The position numbers were made by a program, and so were the translations under genes. A DNA stretch of 64,000 nucleotides, taken from assembly GCA_964304625.1 (NCBI GenBank), contig OZ199839.1, positions 8,246,001 through 8,310,000 of the forward strand, given 5' to 3'. Below the pieces are notes generated by a model that saw nothing but the letters and a program-made list of their open reading frames with translations, had not been told where the DNA came from and searched no databases. Source of the stretch: Kudoa neothunni (lineage: Eukaryota > Cnidaria). Shown here piece after piece: positions 11,077-24,500 of the stretch (the first letter of the stretch is position 1; every line of letters begins with the position of its first letter).

Positions 11077-14000
11077 ATGAATCACCACTCGGAAAGCAAC
11101 CTGCACCCAGAACCAACCAAAAAGGACTACAACTCTGATCAACATCTCATCTCAAACAGTGACCATATTAATGTGATGTTAGAATTGCCCAGAAATAACC
11201 CTAAACGAAGATCCCAGGATTCCTCGGTCTCTCTCGCTGCTCCCAAGGAAGCTAATGGTCGACCTATGAGCAGTTTTGCTACACCCCAAATTAACCTCCG
11301 AGGACGATTCAAACCGCTCTATTCGCGTAGATATTATTCTAAAAATTATATCGAGCAGTTTTTAAAGGTATTTTTGATTTCTTCTGGCTCCAAATTCCTA
11401 ATTTGAATGTATTATTTATTCTATTCATGTGAATAAATCTTCACGTCTAATTATTATTATTATTATAATATTTATATTGTTTATAGTAGATTATTTTCTC
11501 TAAAAGAGTGTATTTTTAACAACAATATAATGTTTTAAAATCATTTAAAGTGCGAAATTTCTTTACAGATAATTAAGCTCAATTTTACGTATATTTTAAT
11601 GTTATTTTCGATGGCCCAAACATTATAATGCATATTAATTTAAATTAAAAATGTTATTATAAATTTTTAACATGGAGTTTATTAATTTATTTATCTGGAC
11701 TCACTTTTTAACGATTTTATGTATTATGTTTTAAATTAAAATGCCAACATAGGCTTGCAGAGATGGAAGAAACGAACAGATTCGTGAAATACTGGCTTGC
11801 CAATCAGACAACTGCAAGGTGTTAAATGAAGTTGATCGAGAAGGAATGACTCCACTACATGTTGCTGTGAGATTCAATCATTTTGAAACAGTCAAATTAT
11901 TGATTGAGAGTGGCGCAAGTAGATAGATTATTATTTGAAAGTATGTCGATATATTTGTAGATGTCAATTCGTGCCAACCTAACGGAGTTACTCCCTTACA
12001 CATTGCTGCTCGTTACACAATGGGTGAATCGGATGTCTTAATTTCTTCCAATACTAACGACCAAAATGTGGAAGTGGAAAAGAAAGGTTGTGATGTAGTG
12101 TGGGACTTCGATTAACAATTCATTTTTTAGGATTTTCCAAGTTTTTCACACATAAGAAAGTAAGAGAGAGTCATGAGCCCACACCATTGGAGACTTACCA
12201 TGTTTCCAACCAACAACCCCAAACTATAATGTGATTACATCAAACTTATTACAATTTAGTGATGATATATTATTGCGATACAGGAAAAGCAAAATTGAAT
12301 CTGACTCCATCCCCTCGAAACCGACTCCCAAGTTTATTTCCACTACAGTCGGACCACACAAAGATCACGGACAACCAACCAAAACAGGTCATCCTTCGAT
12401 TATTTCCCGTTCCAATAGCACGTCACGTCTATCCAACATTATGGCAACCGAGAAAGATGACTCCGAATACAAATCAATAATCCTACTATTGCTGATAGCC
12501 AAAGCCAATGTGAATGCGATCGATTCCAATGATGCCACGCCTTTGCATTACGCTGCAATGAGAGGAAATTCTCTTGCGGTCGCAGAACTTCTTTCTCATC
12601 CTTATGTCAACGTTGAGGTGATCTGATTTTTTTTTCGACCAATTAAATTTGAATCTAGGCCAAAGATAAAATGTGGATGACTCCTATGCATCATGCGGCA
12701 GAAGGAGGTCATATTAAGGTGGCAAATGTTCTCATTAGAAAAGGTGCTAATATACGCTGTCTTGATGTGGCTGGTATGACTCCTCTTCATATTGCGGCCG
12801 AGGAAGGGAATTTTCTCTTTTGTCAATTACTCATTACCACTTCTTACGGAGATAATCGATCCAAACAAAGGGTGTCTACTTTGTGCAATTCGCTCAACAG
12901 AAACAATGAAACCCCATTATTTTTCGCTGCATCCGCTGGAAGAGATGACATTGTATCGTTGTTACTGCAAAATGGATCGGTTATCACTCCAGCTGAGAAT
13001 TCAGTTACAACACCGGTGCATTTGGCTTGTGCCTCTGGTTCGTTAGAAACGATCAAACTACTTCTAAATGTAAACAACAGTCTTATCGAAGCTCGTAATT
13101 GTAACGATGAAACTCCGTTACATAATGCTGCCTCACTTAACAAAGAAAACATTGTGGAATATTTTATTGAACAGTAAGTTGCTTTTTGCCCTTATTTTAG
13201 ACCTTAGAATTTTAAAAAGTTACTTATCATTATTATATATAAACTATACTTCCGCAGTAACTTTTTTTATCCACTTAACATGGCATAACCATAACTGGGC
13301 GAGATGAATATGTAGAACAACATGTGAATGAGTTTAATTGAATGGGTTACGTTAGTGTTATTGTATTTTAAATTTTTATGATGTCCTAGGTGAATAGGTT
13401 ATAAAATGTGATGGTAATAGCTTTGATTGATTATAGGGGATGCGACATCAACTCTGTTGACAAAGATATGGAAACCCCCTTGATTTCGGCCGCCAAACGT
13501 GATAACCTCAATATAGTGAAAATGCTGGTTGAAAATGGTGCCGATGTGATGTGCAAAGACATAAACGATTACACTTGTATTCATTGGTGCGCCATTAACG
13601 ATTCACTCAATTGTGCAGAATACTTGGTGTCGTTGGCGCAATACAGCCAACTTCTCCAGTCTTCTATCGATGTTCATGAGAACACCTCTCTGCATATGGC
13701 AGCTCAATTTGGGTTGTATGTTATGTGTAAGTTGTTGTTGAACGCCGACACCACTGAGCTGCTAATGAACAGCAAAAATGATCAAGGTCACACTCCTATG
13801 TTGCTGGGGGCGAAGAACGGACACTTAAGGATTGTCGAATTATTCTTGGATATATCCCCAGCATTGTTGATGGACAATGACGACACTGACAATACAGCTC
13901 TTCATTTGAGCATATCATTCGGCCATGTCAACATCGCCAAATTGCTCCTCCAAAAGGGCTCATATGTTGATGCGAAGAATAGCTATCAACAAACTCCGCT

Positions 14001-16245
14001 CGAATTGGCCATCAAAAGTGGCAACCTAAAAATGACTAAAACTATTCTTAATTTTGATCCCCAGATCGATCCAAGTGATCGTACTCACAATTCGTCGCTA
14101 ATATCGGCGTGTAAACTTGGATTTCCGGACATAGTGACTGTGCTGTTAGAATGCGGAGCGGACGTGCATAGGGTTGATAGCTACGGACGCAACTGTCTTG
14201 ATATTGCTATCGACGAGAATCAACGTTCGGCAGCTATTGCTCTGCTGAAAAGCACTCATTGGAAAGATTTGCTACGCAATTGCTCATCATCACCAGACAC
14301 CACCTACATGACTTCCCCCATGCGAAAATTAATTAAAAAAATGCCCGATGTGGCCGAACTTGTGTTCGATCAATGTATCACCAACAACGGTCTTCCTGAA
14401 AATCATCCAAAATATGAGATATACTTGGATTATGAATTTTTGGAGGACACTGCCACAGATTGGGGATCCAACTTACCGGATAGTTTCTTGAATAAACTTA
14501 ACACCAGCAAAAACATCCAAAGATCTAACCCCAAAACTTATGCACTACCTCAAATGCCGTCGAATAAGCTACCCAACATGAATAATCCTGCCTCCTCCTA
14601 CAATATTCAGTCAAAATATGCCAGTAAATCTAGATTCTCCGATGGAAAAATCGCAGAGAAATTATCTCTCAAAAATCGCATCAAAAGAAAATTCTCTTCG
14701 TTCTTCAATCGTGCAGATATAAAATCTGAATCTTCTCATCCCTTGTTGTTAATGGTGAAAAAAGAACGCGTAAGTTTGTTGAGCCATCCATTGGTGTCTT
14801 ACCTCCTACGACATAAATGGAAAAAATTTGGAAGGCATTTCTACTATTTGCGATTGTTTTTCTTCCTCTTATTTTTGATATTCTTAACTGGTTACAGTCT
14901 CACCACCGACAGCTACACCTTAGAAGAATTCATAACCAATAACCCTGATAAGGCATTGAACCCTAATTTGATTTCGTGTCATGATACAAAATTCGATTTG
15001 ACTAACGCTGGGAGTTGGATATTTGTTAAATTTGGCACCTTATTCCTGTTCACTCTATCGCTGCTCAACGCGGCCATGAGGGTTAGTTAAATGTTTGAGG
15101 TAGATTTATATTGCTTCTAGGTGATAATGTTCGTATTGGAATTTCGTAGCATTAGCTTCACAGAAGTATTCGATCTATTGGCTAGTTGTGTCACAATGTG
15201 CTATGTGTATGGAAGTTTTCACGTGTACGGCCGTATACCTGTTAACTTTGACTACAGGTATGTAAACAAACTGAATGGAGATGTTGACTGGATCTAATAT
15301 GTTTCCATAATGCTTTTGTTGTTTGTCGGCCGTGTCTAACTTCTGTTTGCTCTAATAGGTGTGGTAATGTATATCGAAGTGTTGGGGCTGTTTCAGTTTG
15401 GATGTCATATCTTTCATTTGTGTTGTTCATGCGAAAGCTCCCCAAAGTTGGCATATATGTGGTGATGTACACTGATATCTTTCGCACATTTATGCAATTT
15501 GCACCCATCTACGTTCTAATTATCCTGTCGTATGGGTTTTCTTTCTTCCTTCTATTCCAAGACAGGACCGATATTAGCGCTTACAATACGTCCACTCGTT
15601 CTATTGTCAAGACGCTGTTAGGTACGGTGGGCGAAATCGAGTATGATACTTTCTACAATTTAAATGAGACTCCACCATTGAAAATTTCGTGGTTTCTTTT
15701 GATCGCCTTTATTGTCACCAACACGCTGATACTAATGAATTTGCTTGTCGGTTTGGCGGTTGATGATATTCAAGGTGTCCAGTCGAAAGCTGTACTCAAA
15801 CGACTCGCCCTTCAGGTAATACTCTACTTTTAATTTGTATATATATATGCTATATTGTTTCTGTAATTTTAATCTCTATTTTAACTCTTTTTAGGTGGAT
15901 TTAGCAATGGGAATTGAATTTTTACTCCCAACTAAAGCTCGAATCAAACGCATACACTTGGAAGAGAAAGTTAAACCAAATAAAGGAGGACGGAAATGGA
16001 ACTTTTGGTCACTATGGGAATTCAACATCAACGAACACAAAATCACTTCTATAGGCGACCAAACTTTAAAAGATGTGGCGTCCGATAACAAAACAGACAA
16101 ATCCACCTCTAAATCGCTCAAACTTAGACTCAACAAATTAGAGAGTCAATGCAGTCGTATGGAGAGCATGCTTGTTACATTGTTAGAATACCAAGGACTG
16201 AATACAGGTGGTGGTGATACAGATAGACAACCTATCGTTCAATGA
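11077..16245 (+). CDS. TRPA-type ankyrin-repeat cation channel
   Basis: Ten exons (11077-11367, 11753-11918, 11961-12086, 12131-12230, 12284-12617, 12659-13173, 13437-15081, 15121-15257, 15359-15815, 15895-16245) give 1373 residues; seven of the nine introns are 39-101 nt and all phases agree. After about 97 disordered residues come many ankyrin repeats (TPLHVAVRFNH, TPLHYAAMRGN, TPMHHAAEGGH, TPLHIAAEEGN and others) to about residue 840. Six membrane segments follow: S1 near 975, S2 near 1036, S3 near 1070, S4-S5 at 1115-1175, S6 near 1215-1240. The pore loop contains GEIEYD, and S6 runs into NLLVGLAVDDIQGVQ, the hallmark TRPA sequence. A short leucine heptad coiled coil lies near residues 1330-1357. 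TRPA channels are plasma-membrane cation channels for irritants, heat or cold. The ankyrin block is interrupted by a linker of about 110 residues, and the protein is longer than the usual 1100-1200. TRPA1 versus a related TRPA clade cannot be decided. Confidence 0.92.
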
Positions 16246-16462
16246 TCTTTGAAGAGTTTTTTTCTTATTGTTTTTCATATTGTATAGTATCATAGTGTTG
16301 TATATTTATGTATGATTTTATTTTAGTTTCGCTTAACATTGAATACACGCTTATTAAACACATTCTCAATGAAGCGTCGCTCATATTATTAAGAGTTTAA
16401 AAATTTCTACGCTATAATCAATTTTAATTCAGAGCATAAACTAGTTTATTTTGGATTAGCGT
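16246..16462. other. 3' flank of the TRPA gene
   Basis: Short AT-rich 3' region after the TRPA stop codon. No canonical AATAAA is seen close by; AATACA near 16341 could serve as a variant polyadenylation signal. The dispersed repeat begins at 16463. Confidence 0.4.
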
Positions 16463-17000
16463 GAACTGCCTAGCGTTGCTTGAGGAAGACATCGCATAGA
16501 GACGTTTCTTAATAACATTCAAGAAAATATTATATTTGAAGTTGATTTATAGGAGCAGTCAAATTAAATTTTTTTAAGCATCATACTTTGGCGATTTTGA
16601 TTTCGTAATTTAAATCATGGTCATCTCTGTGCGGGAGTGTATCGATCCCGGTTTTTAAATAACAATTTCCTGTCCCGGTACCAACGCTAAATAATTCAAG
16701 GTTAGTGTCATATTTGTTTTCGTTCCCGAATTATTTACACTCTCTTAATGTGAAATCTAATACGTTATTTGTTGGCCCAGTGGATTTTTAAAGTCGAATT
16801 CTGGCCCGGCTCGGAAAATATGTGCACCACTACCTTTTTAATGGATAAAAAAATAGAAAAAGCAATAGAGATGAAGAAAACGTAAGAAAATTAATTTTTA
16901 TTGCTCAAATTAATATCATTTGGCCCACATAAATTTGAATGTGCTTTTTCCAACTAACAACCGTAAATCGCGCCCATATCAACACAAATAATTTAATTAA
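16463..17000 (+). repeat. Dispersed repeat, copy 2
   Basis: About 538 bp is homologous in direct orientation to 5763-6279 (shared blocks are given there). The two copies differ by many substitutions and small indels, so they are not a recent duplication. The right end (ATATCAACACAAATAATTTA) overlaps the 5' part of the open frame of the next gene. Confidence 0.7.
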
Positions 17001-17789
17001 CCGATATTTGAGTTTACCTTGTCGACATATTTTTTTCCGCAAAGCATTTCTTTTGGAAGAACTATACCAACCTTCACTTTGTGATAAAAGATGTACTAGG
17101 GAATATGCAGATGAATGTATACAGAATAATTCTCCATTCGATAATAATGTAAAATCTAATTATAATGAACAGGCACAAACTATTTTCAAGGAATCCTTGA
17201 AAACCTACTCAAGACGCTTAAGAAATTCATTGGTCTATACAAATCAACTTGCGTCAACTTCGGCAGAATATTTCGGTGAATTTTACTATAGTTCTATCAC
17301 TGCCATTAAAGGAATAAAAGCTGTTTTAAGGGATCATAATGTTCTAAAATTATAAAAAATATTAAACGTTGGTATAAAATGTATATAACTATTTTTTAGT
17401 AAAATGTGAAACTAAAGATAATAATTCTGAACGCGATAATCACGTAGAAAATGACGAACCGAATGAAAGTAGAAATGGTATTAATATAAGTAAAATATAT
17501 TCAAATAGATATTAGATATCAAACTTCGAGCCAATGAAGAAACGGGAGTGAATGAAATTGCTGAAGTATCCCCACCCAAGTTACTTATTAATGACTCGTT
17601 TGAAGATTTACATAATGTGCATAGTGACCAGCAGATAGATGGGCGCGAAATCGATAAAAATTACATAAGTTAAATAATCATATCAAATTTGTTATAGATT
17701 TAAAATCCACCTCTAAAGTAAGAGCATTGAGCGACTTAGAGGCTTTGATCTGTCATTGGATTTCCAAAAGAAGACTACGAGAAATTTAA
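16939..17789 (+). CDS. Unrecognised spliced gene, about 219 aa
   Basis: Exons 2-4 are well supported by phase: 17400-17477, 17516-17668, 17698-17789, with introns of 38 and 29 nt. Exon 1 most likely ends at 17275 (donor GGTGAAT, phase 1). Its start is uncertain, because the first ATG of the frame (16939) lies inside the dispersed repeat, and an acceptor or later start near 17001-17040 is possible. The N-terminal part has three clustered cysteines (LCDKRCTREYADEC) followed by a helical segment (YNEQAQTIFKESLKTYSRRL). Only the motif CTREYAD and the helix that follows faintly recall the glypican N-terminus, and I do not claim that family. The C-terminal part is acidic and disordered, then basic (WISKRRLREI). 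No signal peptide or membrane segment is visible in the frame used. Confidence 0.4.
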
Positions 17790-20700
17790 ATCCCTATATC
17801 AGCATAAAAACAATATTATCTTCTATTAAAAATATTTCATCTACTATATAAAGCAAACTGGAAATCCGTGTGTGTACGCATTTTTCATTCTTTATAGAGG
17901 GACATATCGCTCCATTTGAACACACATACGGAAAGATAAAATTTTATTTTAACAGAAAAATATGTAAAAATTTATAAAATATTTGCATCCTACAAAATGT
18001 CTAAAAACATTTTCACATGGTATGATTGGTATGAGCTGAGGATTTATGAAAACATATGGATCATTTCGTTACAATTTTAAAAAATTAAATTTAAACGTAC
18101 CATAGTGTTTATTTTATTTAAAATTATTGAAAAGTAATTTAATAATTAAATCAGTTCAAATAAGAGAGGCGATATTAGGTTATGTGGCCAAATATTAATC
18201 TGAAATTAATTTGTTGAGGTTTAACTTGATTAGTCCTATCCATATAATATGATCCAGAGATTATTGTGAACAACGAGGAGAAAATCGATTTTTAGGAACA
18301 TTAAAGAGGAAATTTTTTAAGGTCAGTAATGTTTATACATTTTTAAAAATATTAAATAGGATTTATGCGTCTAATTATTTAAGGTAAGTTAATTAAAATA
18401 CAATTTAGGACTAGCTGTAGTAATTGTATACGAATTTAGTGCGGCACCGACATACTATCGGAACAAAGTCGATTCCTATAGTGTCCTACAAATTGATTAC
18501 TCTGTTTAAATTTTTATTAATTTCATCATATCATGAAAAACAACATTTAATAACTAAAATTCAGATCAAAAAATAACATTAAAATCCTAAGCCGAGCATA
18601 TTCAGGTTCACGTGTAATTTCCACTTTATTTAGAAAAGAGTTAAAATTCTTTTACTTTTTGTGTTAAACATAGTTATTTACATTAATTACTCCCAAATTT
18701 GTTTATAATGAATAACAGAGACCTACCAGATAACTCACTGGTCGCCGCGTTTTATACATTAATGCGTTACATAATTAAAATAAATTAAAGAAAACTCATG
18801 TGATATTTATGTTTACTTTCTTTAAACGTACATATTTATGAGGGTATTATGTAAAACGTAACAATTAACGGTTAAGAAACCTAAATAGATCATATATTCA
18901 CACACCAAAGTTTGGTATTTCAGTAGATTATAAATATATGGCGTAATATTATACTTTATAACTAAAACTAGTTAATAAATGTTTATTTTTAGATTTTACA
19001 CCATTTTTATATCAGTTAAAAAAATCAAACTTTATTTGTGTAATCTTTGCTCTATTTGTCCAAATACTCTTAATTTACTTTATACTTAAAATGACCTAGG
19101 CCTACTCAAGGCTTTAGTCTACTTGGTCGGACAAGGAAGCCTACGCAAAATGGGGCTTTTGCGCTAGTTTTATATATGGATCTTTATAAGGAAAAAATTT
19201 TATCACATATGCGTACTCGGGGCACACATAGGGTTGCCAGGGCTTGGGTTTTTTATGGTCATCTTGGGTTCTCGTGGGTTTTCCATTTAATACAAAATAT
19301 TGAGTTTTTATTGAAAACCTGTAAACATTAAATAATAACACAATTGTTGTATGTACGGTATTGATACTTATATTTTTAATGACGTATCCTATTCAGATTA
19401 TATCACGTAGACGCGCTTCCCGACTAAAATTGGACTCGCACCCACATTTTTTGACAAATCGAAATTCGCACCCCTTTGCATATGATAAGGTGTAACTGAC
19501 TTAAAATTTATCAAAAATTATTTTCAATTTTGATCGGATCTCGCACCACCTGAGACCAAAGTTCGCATCCCCAGTTGGGAACCCCTGCATTAGAGGGTTA
19601 ATTTTTATATTTTCTATTCTAAATTTATTAATTGGAAATTTTCTCTCATTTATATATAATCGTTAAGTTTTAAATTTTTGTTGCTAAGACATATTTTTGA
19701 GTCTGTCATTATTAAGGGGTTTAAAATTAAAAAAAAATTGATAATCTTTAGAATTATAGTTTTCATTTTGTAAATTAAAGGTGGAGATTATATCGAATTG
19801 TGTGATAAATAACTTTACGTATTATAAGATGCCGTGTAAAATTTGATCAAACATTCCTCCTTGAATGTTCCAGTATACAGAATTTATTTTAAATAGTAAG
19901 TTATATTTCTTGGTTGATATTTATTCGTAGCGTTATAAATTATTTCGCCGAATGAAATTGTGTATTTAGTATATTTTATAACAGTAAATTATTAATTGAA
20001 GCTATAAATTATTTTATAACACAACGAAAATATAATGTCTTATGTATGAATTTTGATTAATCAAAAAATTGGAAATAATTTAGATGAGTTACCGCTTGAG
20101 TTTCAGTTAAAAAGGAAGATATATTTAAAAATTGACTGTAACAAATAATTCCCAATGATATTTATTTTTAAATTTTTGTATTAAGCAAAATATATACACA
20201 CGTTATCTTCTAATTGATACCACCTATTTTTAAGTTAAAAATTTTGTATTTGTAAATAAGGGTATAACATCACTTAATATATATTCGCTTAATGTCTAAT
20301 TATCCTTAAATCAAATTCATTGTGACAAATTTAAACAGATCGAGTATGTAAAAATTGTTTAATAAATAAAGATGTATAGTCTGCATATGATAGGATAGAT
20401 AATAACACTCTTTTTCCAATAGAGCACAATGAAATATTAAAATATGACATTTTAAAAGATTTTTTAGATTTAAAAGATGCACCGCGTGCTCTATATGTAA
20501 TATATTAATTTTATTTACGTAAAAGGATCAATAGGCGATTAGTTACGGATTAGGTAAGTGTTGTTTTGTGAAATTTCAATTAAAAACAAACTTAATCTTA
20601 AAACCGTAATATAAACACGAAAACAACTAAAAAATTGATGGGAAGGATTAACTGTGTATATTTCTAATACTGAAATAATGTTATTATGTATATTATCACC

Positions 20701-20956
20701 TGTGGAATGTTTCCTTTCGGAATCGTAATAATAAATTTTATTGTCGTAGAATGGAAAAATATGTTATCTCTATATGCAAAATAATTATTTAATCAGATAT
20801 AGGAGACTCATTTTAAATTGTTAATACATTTAGGGGATGATTTTCAAATAATTAAATGGACAATAAATTTAATATAAATCCCTCTAAGAAGATAATCCCA
20901 CATGTAATATTTTAATTATTTTATAAATCAACAGAATAAGTTAGTTGTTTACCTAC
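17790..20956. other. Gene-free AT-rich stretch
   Basis: No coding exon is supported on either strand. A hAT-type terminus, read on the minus strand as CAGGGGTTCCCAACTGGGG, ends at about 19588. Sequence to its left (19410-19560) contains repeated GCACC-type words, so a small decayed element is likely, but its other end is not visible. Confidence 0.5.
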
Positions 20957-21119
20957 ATATCTAATCCTCCAACAAAAGTATTGACTATATAGGGCTTTAC
21001 AGTAGGATTTCGATTGTTTCGTACACAAGGATGATGTTTGTGATAATAAAGTTGATTAGTAAATGAGCCCGTGCTCGTGGCGGGACCGAGGGTAACGAGA
21101 GTCGACAAAGCCTTCACAG
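20957..21119 (-). CDS. Isolated internal exon, possibly proteasome beta-7 N-terminus
   Basis: A well-bounded exon of 163 nt: acceptor TTTATAG, donor GTAGGT, phase 1 in and phase 2 out. It encodes LVTLGPATSTGSFTNQ followed about 14 residues later by NPTVKPYIVNTFVGGLDM. The last part can be aligned without gaps to the segment around the PxVTGTSVLG motif at the start of mature proteasome subunit beta type-4/beta-7 proteins, with five identities in 13. That match is weak. No further exon of such a gene is evident in the 300 nt downstream, so it would need a long intron. It could also belong to a gene I do not know, or be a relic. Confidence 0.3.
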
Positions 21120-21501
21120 CTATAAATATAAAACTTATTTTAATCGTATTTTTACACTCAAAAATATTTTCATTTTGAGCTACTGTCAAAATAATAGTAA
21201 CATTTGAGGATTTTAACGTTGATACAAATCAACATTTTATCAAATGAGCTTAGATGTGATAGTTTGATGTTTTTTGTCAAAAACATCAAGTTTCCAAACT
21301 TTAAAACATAATCACGCATTATTTATCATCAGCTGTGCCACAAATTCATGTCTATAGATTGGCAAATCGTTTGTTAGGGTTGGTAGAAAAATTGTGCCAA
21401 ACCCGCTAATTTTGTATGATGTCGTTGATATGATTAATTTGAGTGATAAGCGCCCAATAAATAGTTAGCTCGATAAGCGGTTTTAGTTTTAATATTCGAT
21501 A

Positions 21502-24500
21502 ATGGCTAGTGACAATCGTAGCGCTTGCATTGATAAAATGGATTCTAACGCGAATAAGCTTAAGTTATGGGTTAGGAAGTACAGTGTTTGCAGAGTTGAC
21601 ACTGATGACCCTGAAATTTGGACCAAATTGACTGGCACTGATTTCAGCCTTCATTATTTAGCTGACAAGTTACGCTACAAAGAAAATAATCAGCTGATAG
21701 AACTAATGACTGAAGATCTCGTGGATTGGATGAACAGTTTTCTAACTCCAAGCACCATCCTTACAAAACTCAATTTTTTCAATAGCTTAAAGAATGGAGT
21801 AATTCTTTGCCGACTGGCCAACTTTATTCAAGAGTATGTTGTTCACAAATCTTTGTCTGATGAGAATATTGCTACCAACAACATCCCAAAAGGCTACTTC
21901 ATTCGATACGATAGAGCGCAACAGGACACCTCTTATAATGTTTACCATTTTTGGTCCCAGACTAATCTATGTAAATTTTTCAACTGGTGCAGAGCTCACA
22001 AGTAATATTATCTATTTAATAGTTTTGAGTATTAACTTAAACTTAATTCCTGCTTATAGCATCCCGAAAATGGTATTATTTAACACTAGTGATTTGGCCG
22101 AGCACAATAATAATGTTGTGACCTGTTTGATGGATCTCTCACGATACTTTCATGCAAATTATAACATTCCTGCGCCAATGCTAATTCAAATGGAAAAGCT
22201 ACCTCAAAGCCATTTGTATTGTATCATTAATCATTACGAGCAAGGCGAAGATGTTGAAGAAACAGGTAATTAAAGAAAAGATATAAACTAAAACAATTTT
22301 ATTTCTTCTTTGTTTAGATATTTTGACGATACCATCATGCGACACATCTTCCCCCAAAAGTACTTCATATTTTCATAGTAAAATTTAGGATTTATTAGAA
22401 CGAACGTCCAAGTTGGAGCAAGACGACCGATCTTCTCATCAACTAACGAAACGCAGGAAAATTTTGGAAACGATAACCAGGGATTTTGCATCCAAAGTTT
22501 ACAATCCCGTCGATTTACAAAATTTCTCACAACGGTCCCAACAAGAACAAGAATCGTCGGATAATATACCGGACGTTACACAAATAAACAGTGATAGTTG
22601 TTTGCAAACCGAAACAAACTTAGGTTCTAACTTGGCAACTACTTTCGACGGTAGCAACATTTTTACTAAACTGCAAGCTGCGTCGTGCACCTTAGGATCT
22701 GAAGAAACAGACAATGACCAACTTAAATACAGGAAACAACCTAACAGCGATGTGGTGACTTTGAAAACTTTCGATGAAGTCAATAAAAAGGATATCACTA
22801 CCGACAAATCTTATAATATCGATAACCAGGGCTCAGTCGAATTCCACCTTACTGAACAACCGATAAGTGATTTCTTCTGCGAAAGCAGTGAGCCAGTGGA
22901 ATTTTTAGAATCTAGCATCATCAAAGACAATATCGAGGACATCGATGTGTGTACATATCCGCTTGGTTCTAAGAAAAAATTGCAGGCCAGGTACAGGGAA
23001 ATTCATAGTCTGGAAGAAGCTGGCTCATTTTCAGATCACTCTCCACTAATGGACATGCCTCGTTCCTATCTTAATACGGTAGAGAACATAAATATTAACA
23101 CGAATAAAAGTGCGGAAAAATTGGATCAGAGTGTAACTAATCTAACAGAGGAGGAACACAAGGAAACCCACTCTAGCAGTGCCATTAAAATGTCTTATTC
23201 GGCCAAAACTACAAAAACTACGGAATTTGTAAGTCACCAATCGTCAGAAAAATTTTTAAAAAGTATATTAAAGGGATTAGTTTTTAAAAAATAACTCATA
23301 CAATTTAGAATCTAGTAGTTTTCTACTCCATCCTAATAAAAGTCAATCAACGGAACAAACTAGCTTAGGTGAATTAAACAACTACTTTTGGATATAATAT
23401 TTTTAACTTTTATTTATATCAATATTTAGTGGAAGAAAAAGAACACACATTAAAACAAATAACACAAGTAGAAGATTCGAAAACAGCTACGAGACGACTA
23501 CTTGTGGAACACCAAGAACGCGCTTCATCCATTTCCTCATTAGAAAAATCACACACCACAAATGTTACCTCACTAAGGCAACATTTTGATTCTAAAAGTT
23601 CTTCCAAATGTGAGTTTATGGTATAATATTAATAAAAAATTGATTATTTTATAGATACTCATAGTCAAACTAATACTTCCTCTACCAACGTCAACGTTCA
23701 ATGTAGTAGCAGTGTAACTTCAACCACTTACTCCAGTATCAGGCGTTACCAACGAGAGCAACTCACAAAAAAAATCCAGGGTTAGTAAATCCTTTATTTG
23801 ATTATATCTGCCGAATCGACGTATTTTTATAAAAATATATTGACTCTAGGAGTAAGTACTGATAATGACCACACAAATCAACAGATGGAGGAACAGCTAA
23901 CTACGGTTGAGAGTAGCAAGGATAACAAAACTTTTATCAGTGATAAACTTTCTACTGTTAACCCTGTTGAGCTGAATACACCAATTGTTGATGAAAAAAC
24001 TGATACAGCTGTCGATAAGTCGGAGCTTTTATCTGAACGCGATGAATCAAATCATGATTCCAACAATTCTACACCTACCACCAAAATTTACAAAAATATA
24101 TTGTTGTGTCTTGAGTGTGCCATGAAGATACTTGGCTCAAATCTAGAGGAATTGTTGGATAATTCTATTAATTCTCAGTTAGACGATAAATTAAGTTTCA
24201 GCTTGAACAGACGTAAGTTATTTGATCACCATATTCGGTTTTGTAAGCTGTATTTAGTATCTGAGAGTGAGATTGGCATTATCATTTCTCGGGATGACGT
24301 ACATTCACCAAGTATCTATCAACGATATTATGTTGCCCTCTTATCCATGTTATTAGATAGCAATATCGATTGTACGCATATTGAACGTTGCATGCATGAA
24401 ACTAGCGATACCACAAATCGTATGATTTTTACTTTTGTCTAAGCGTATGCGACGATTAAATGATTTATACAATTTTAAATTGATGTTATTTAAGTTGTTA

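Noticed and set aside
19141-19341. 66-codon minus-strand ORF
   Set aside because: It lies beside a hAT-like terminus in sequence with repeated GGGTT words, and the protein has no recognisable domain; more likely part of a decayed repeat.
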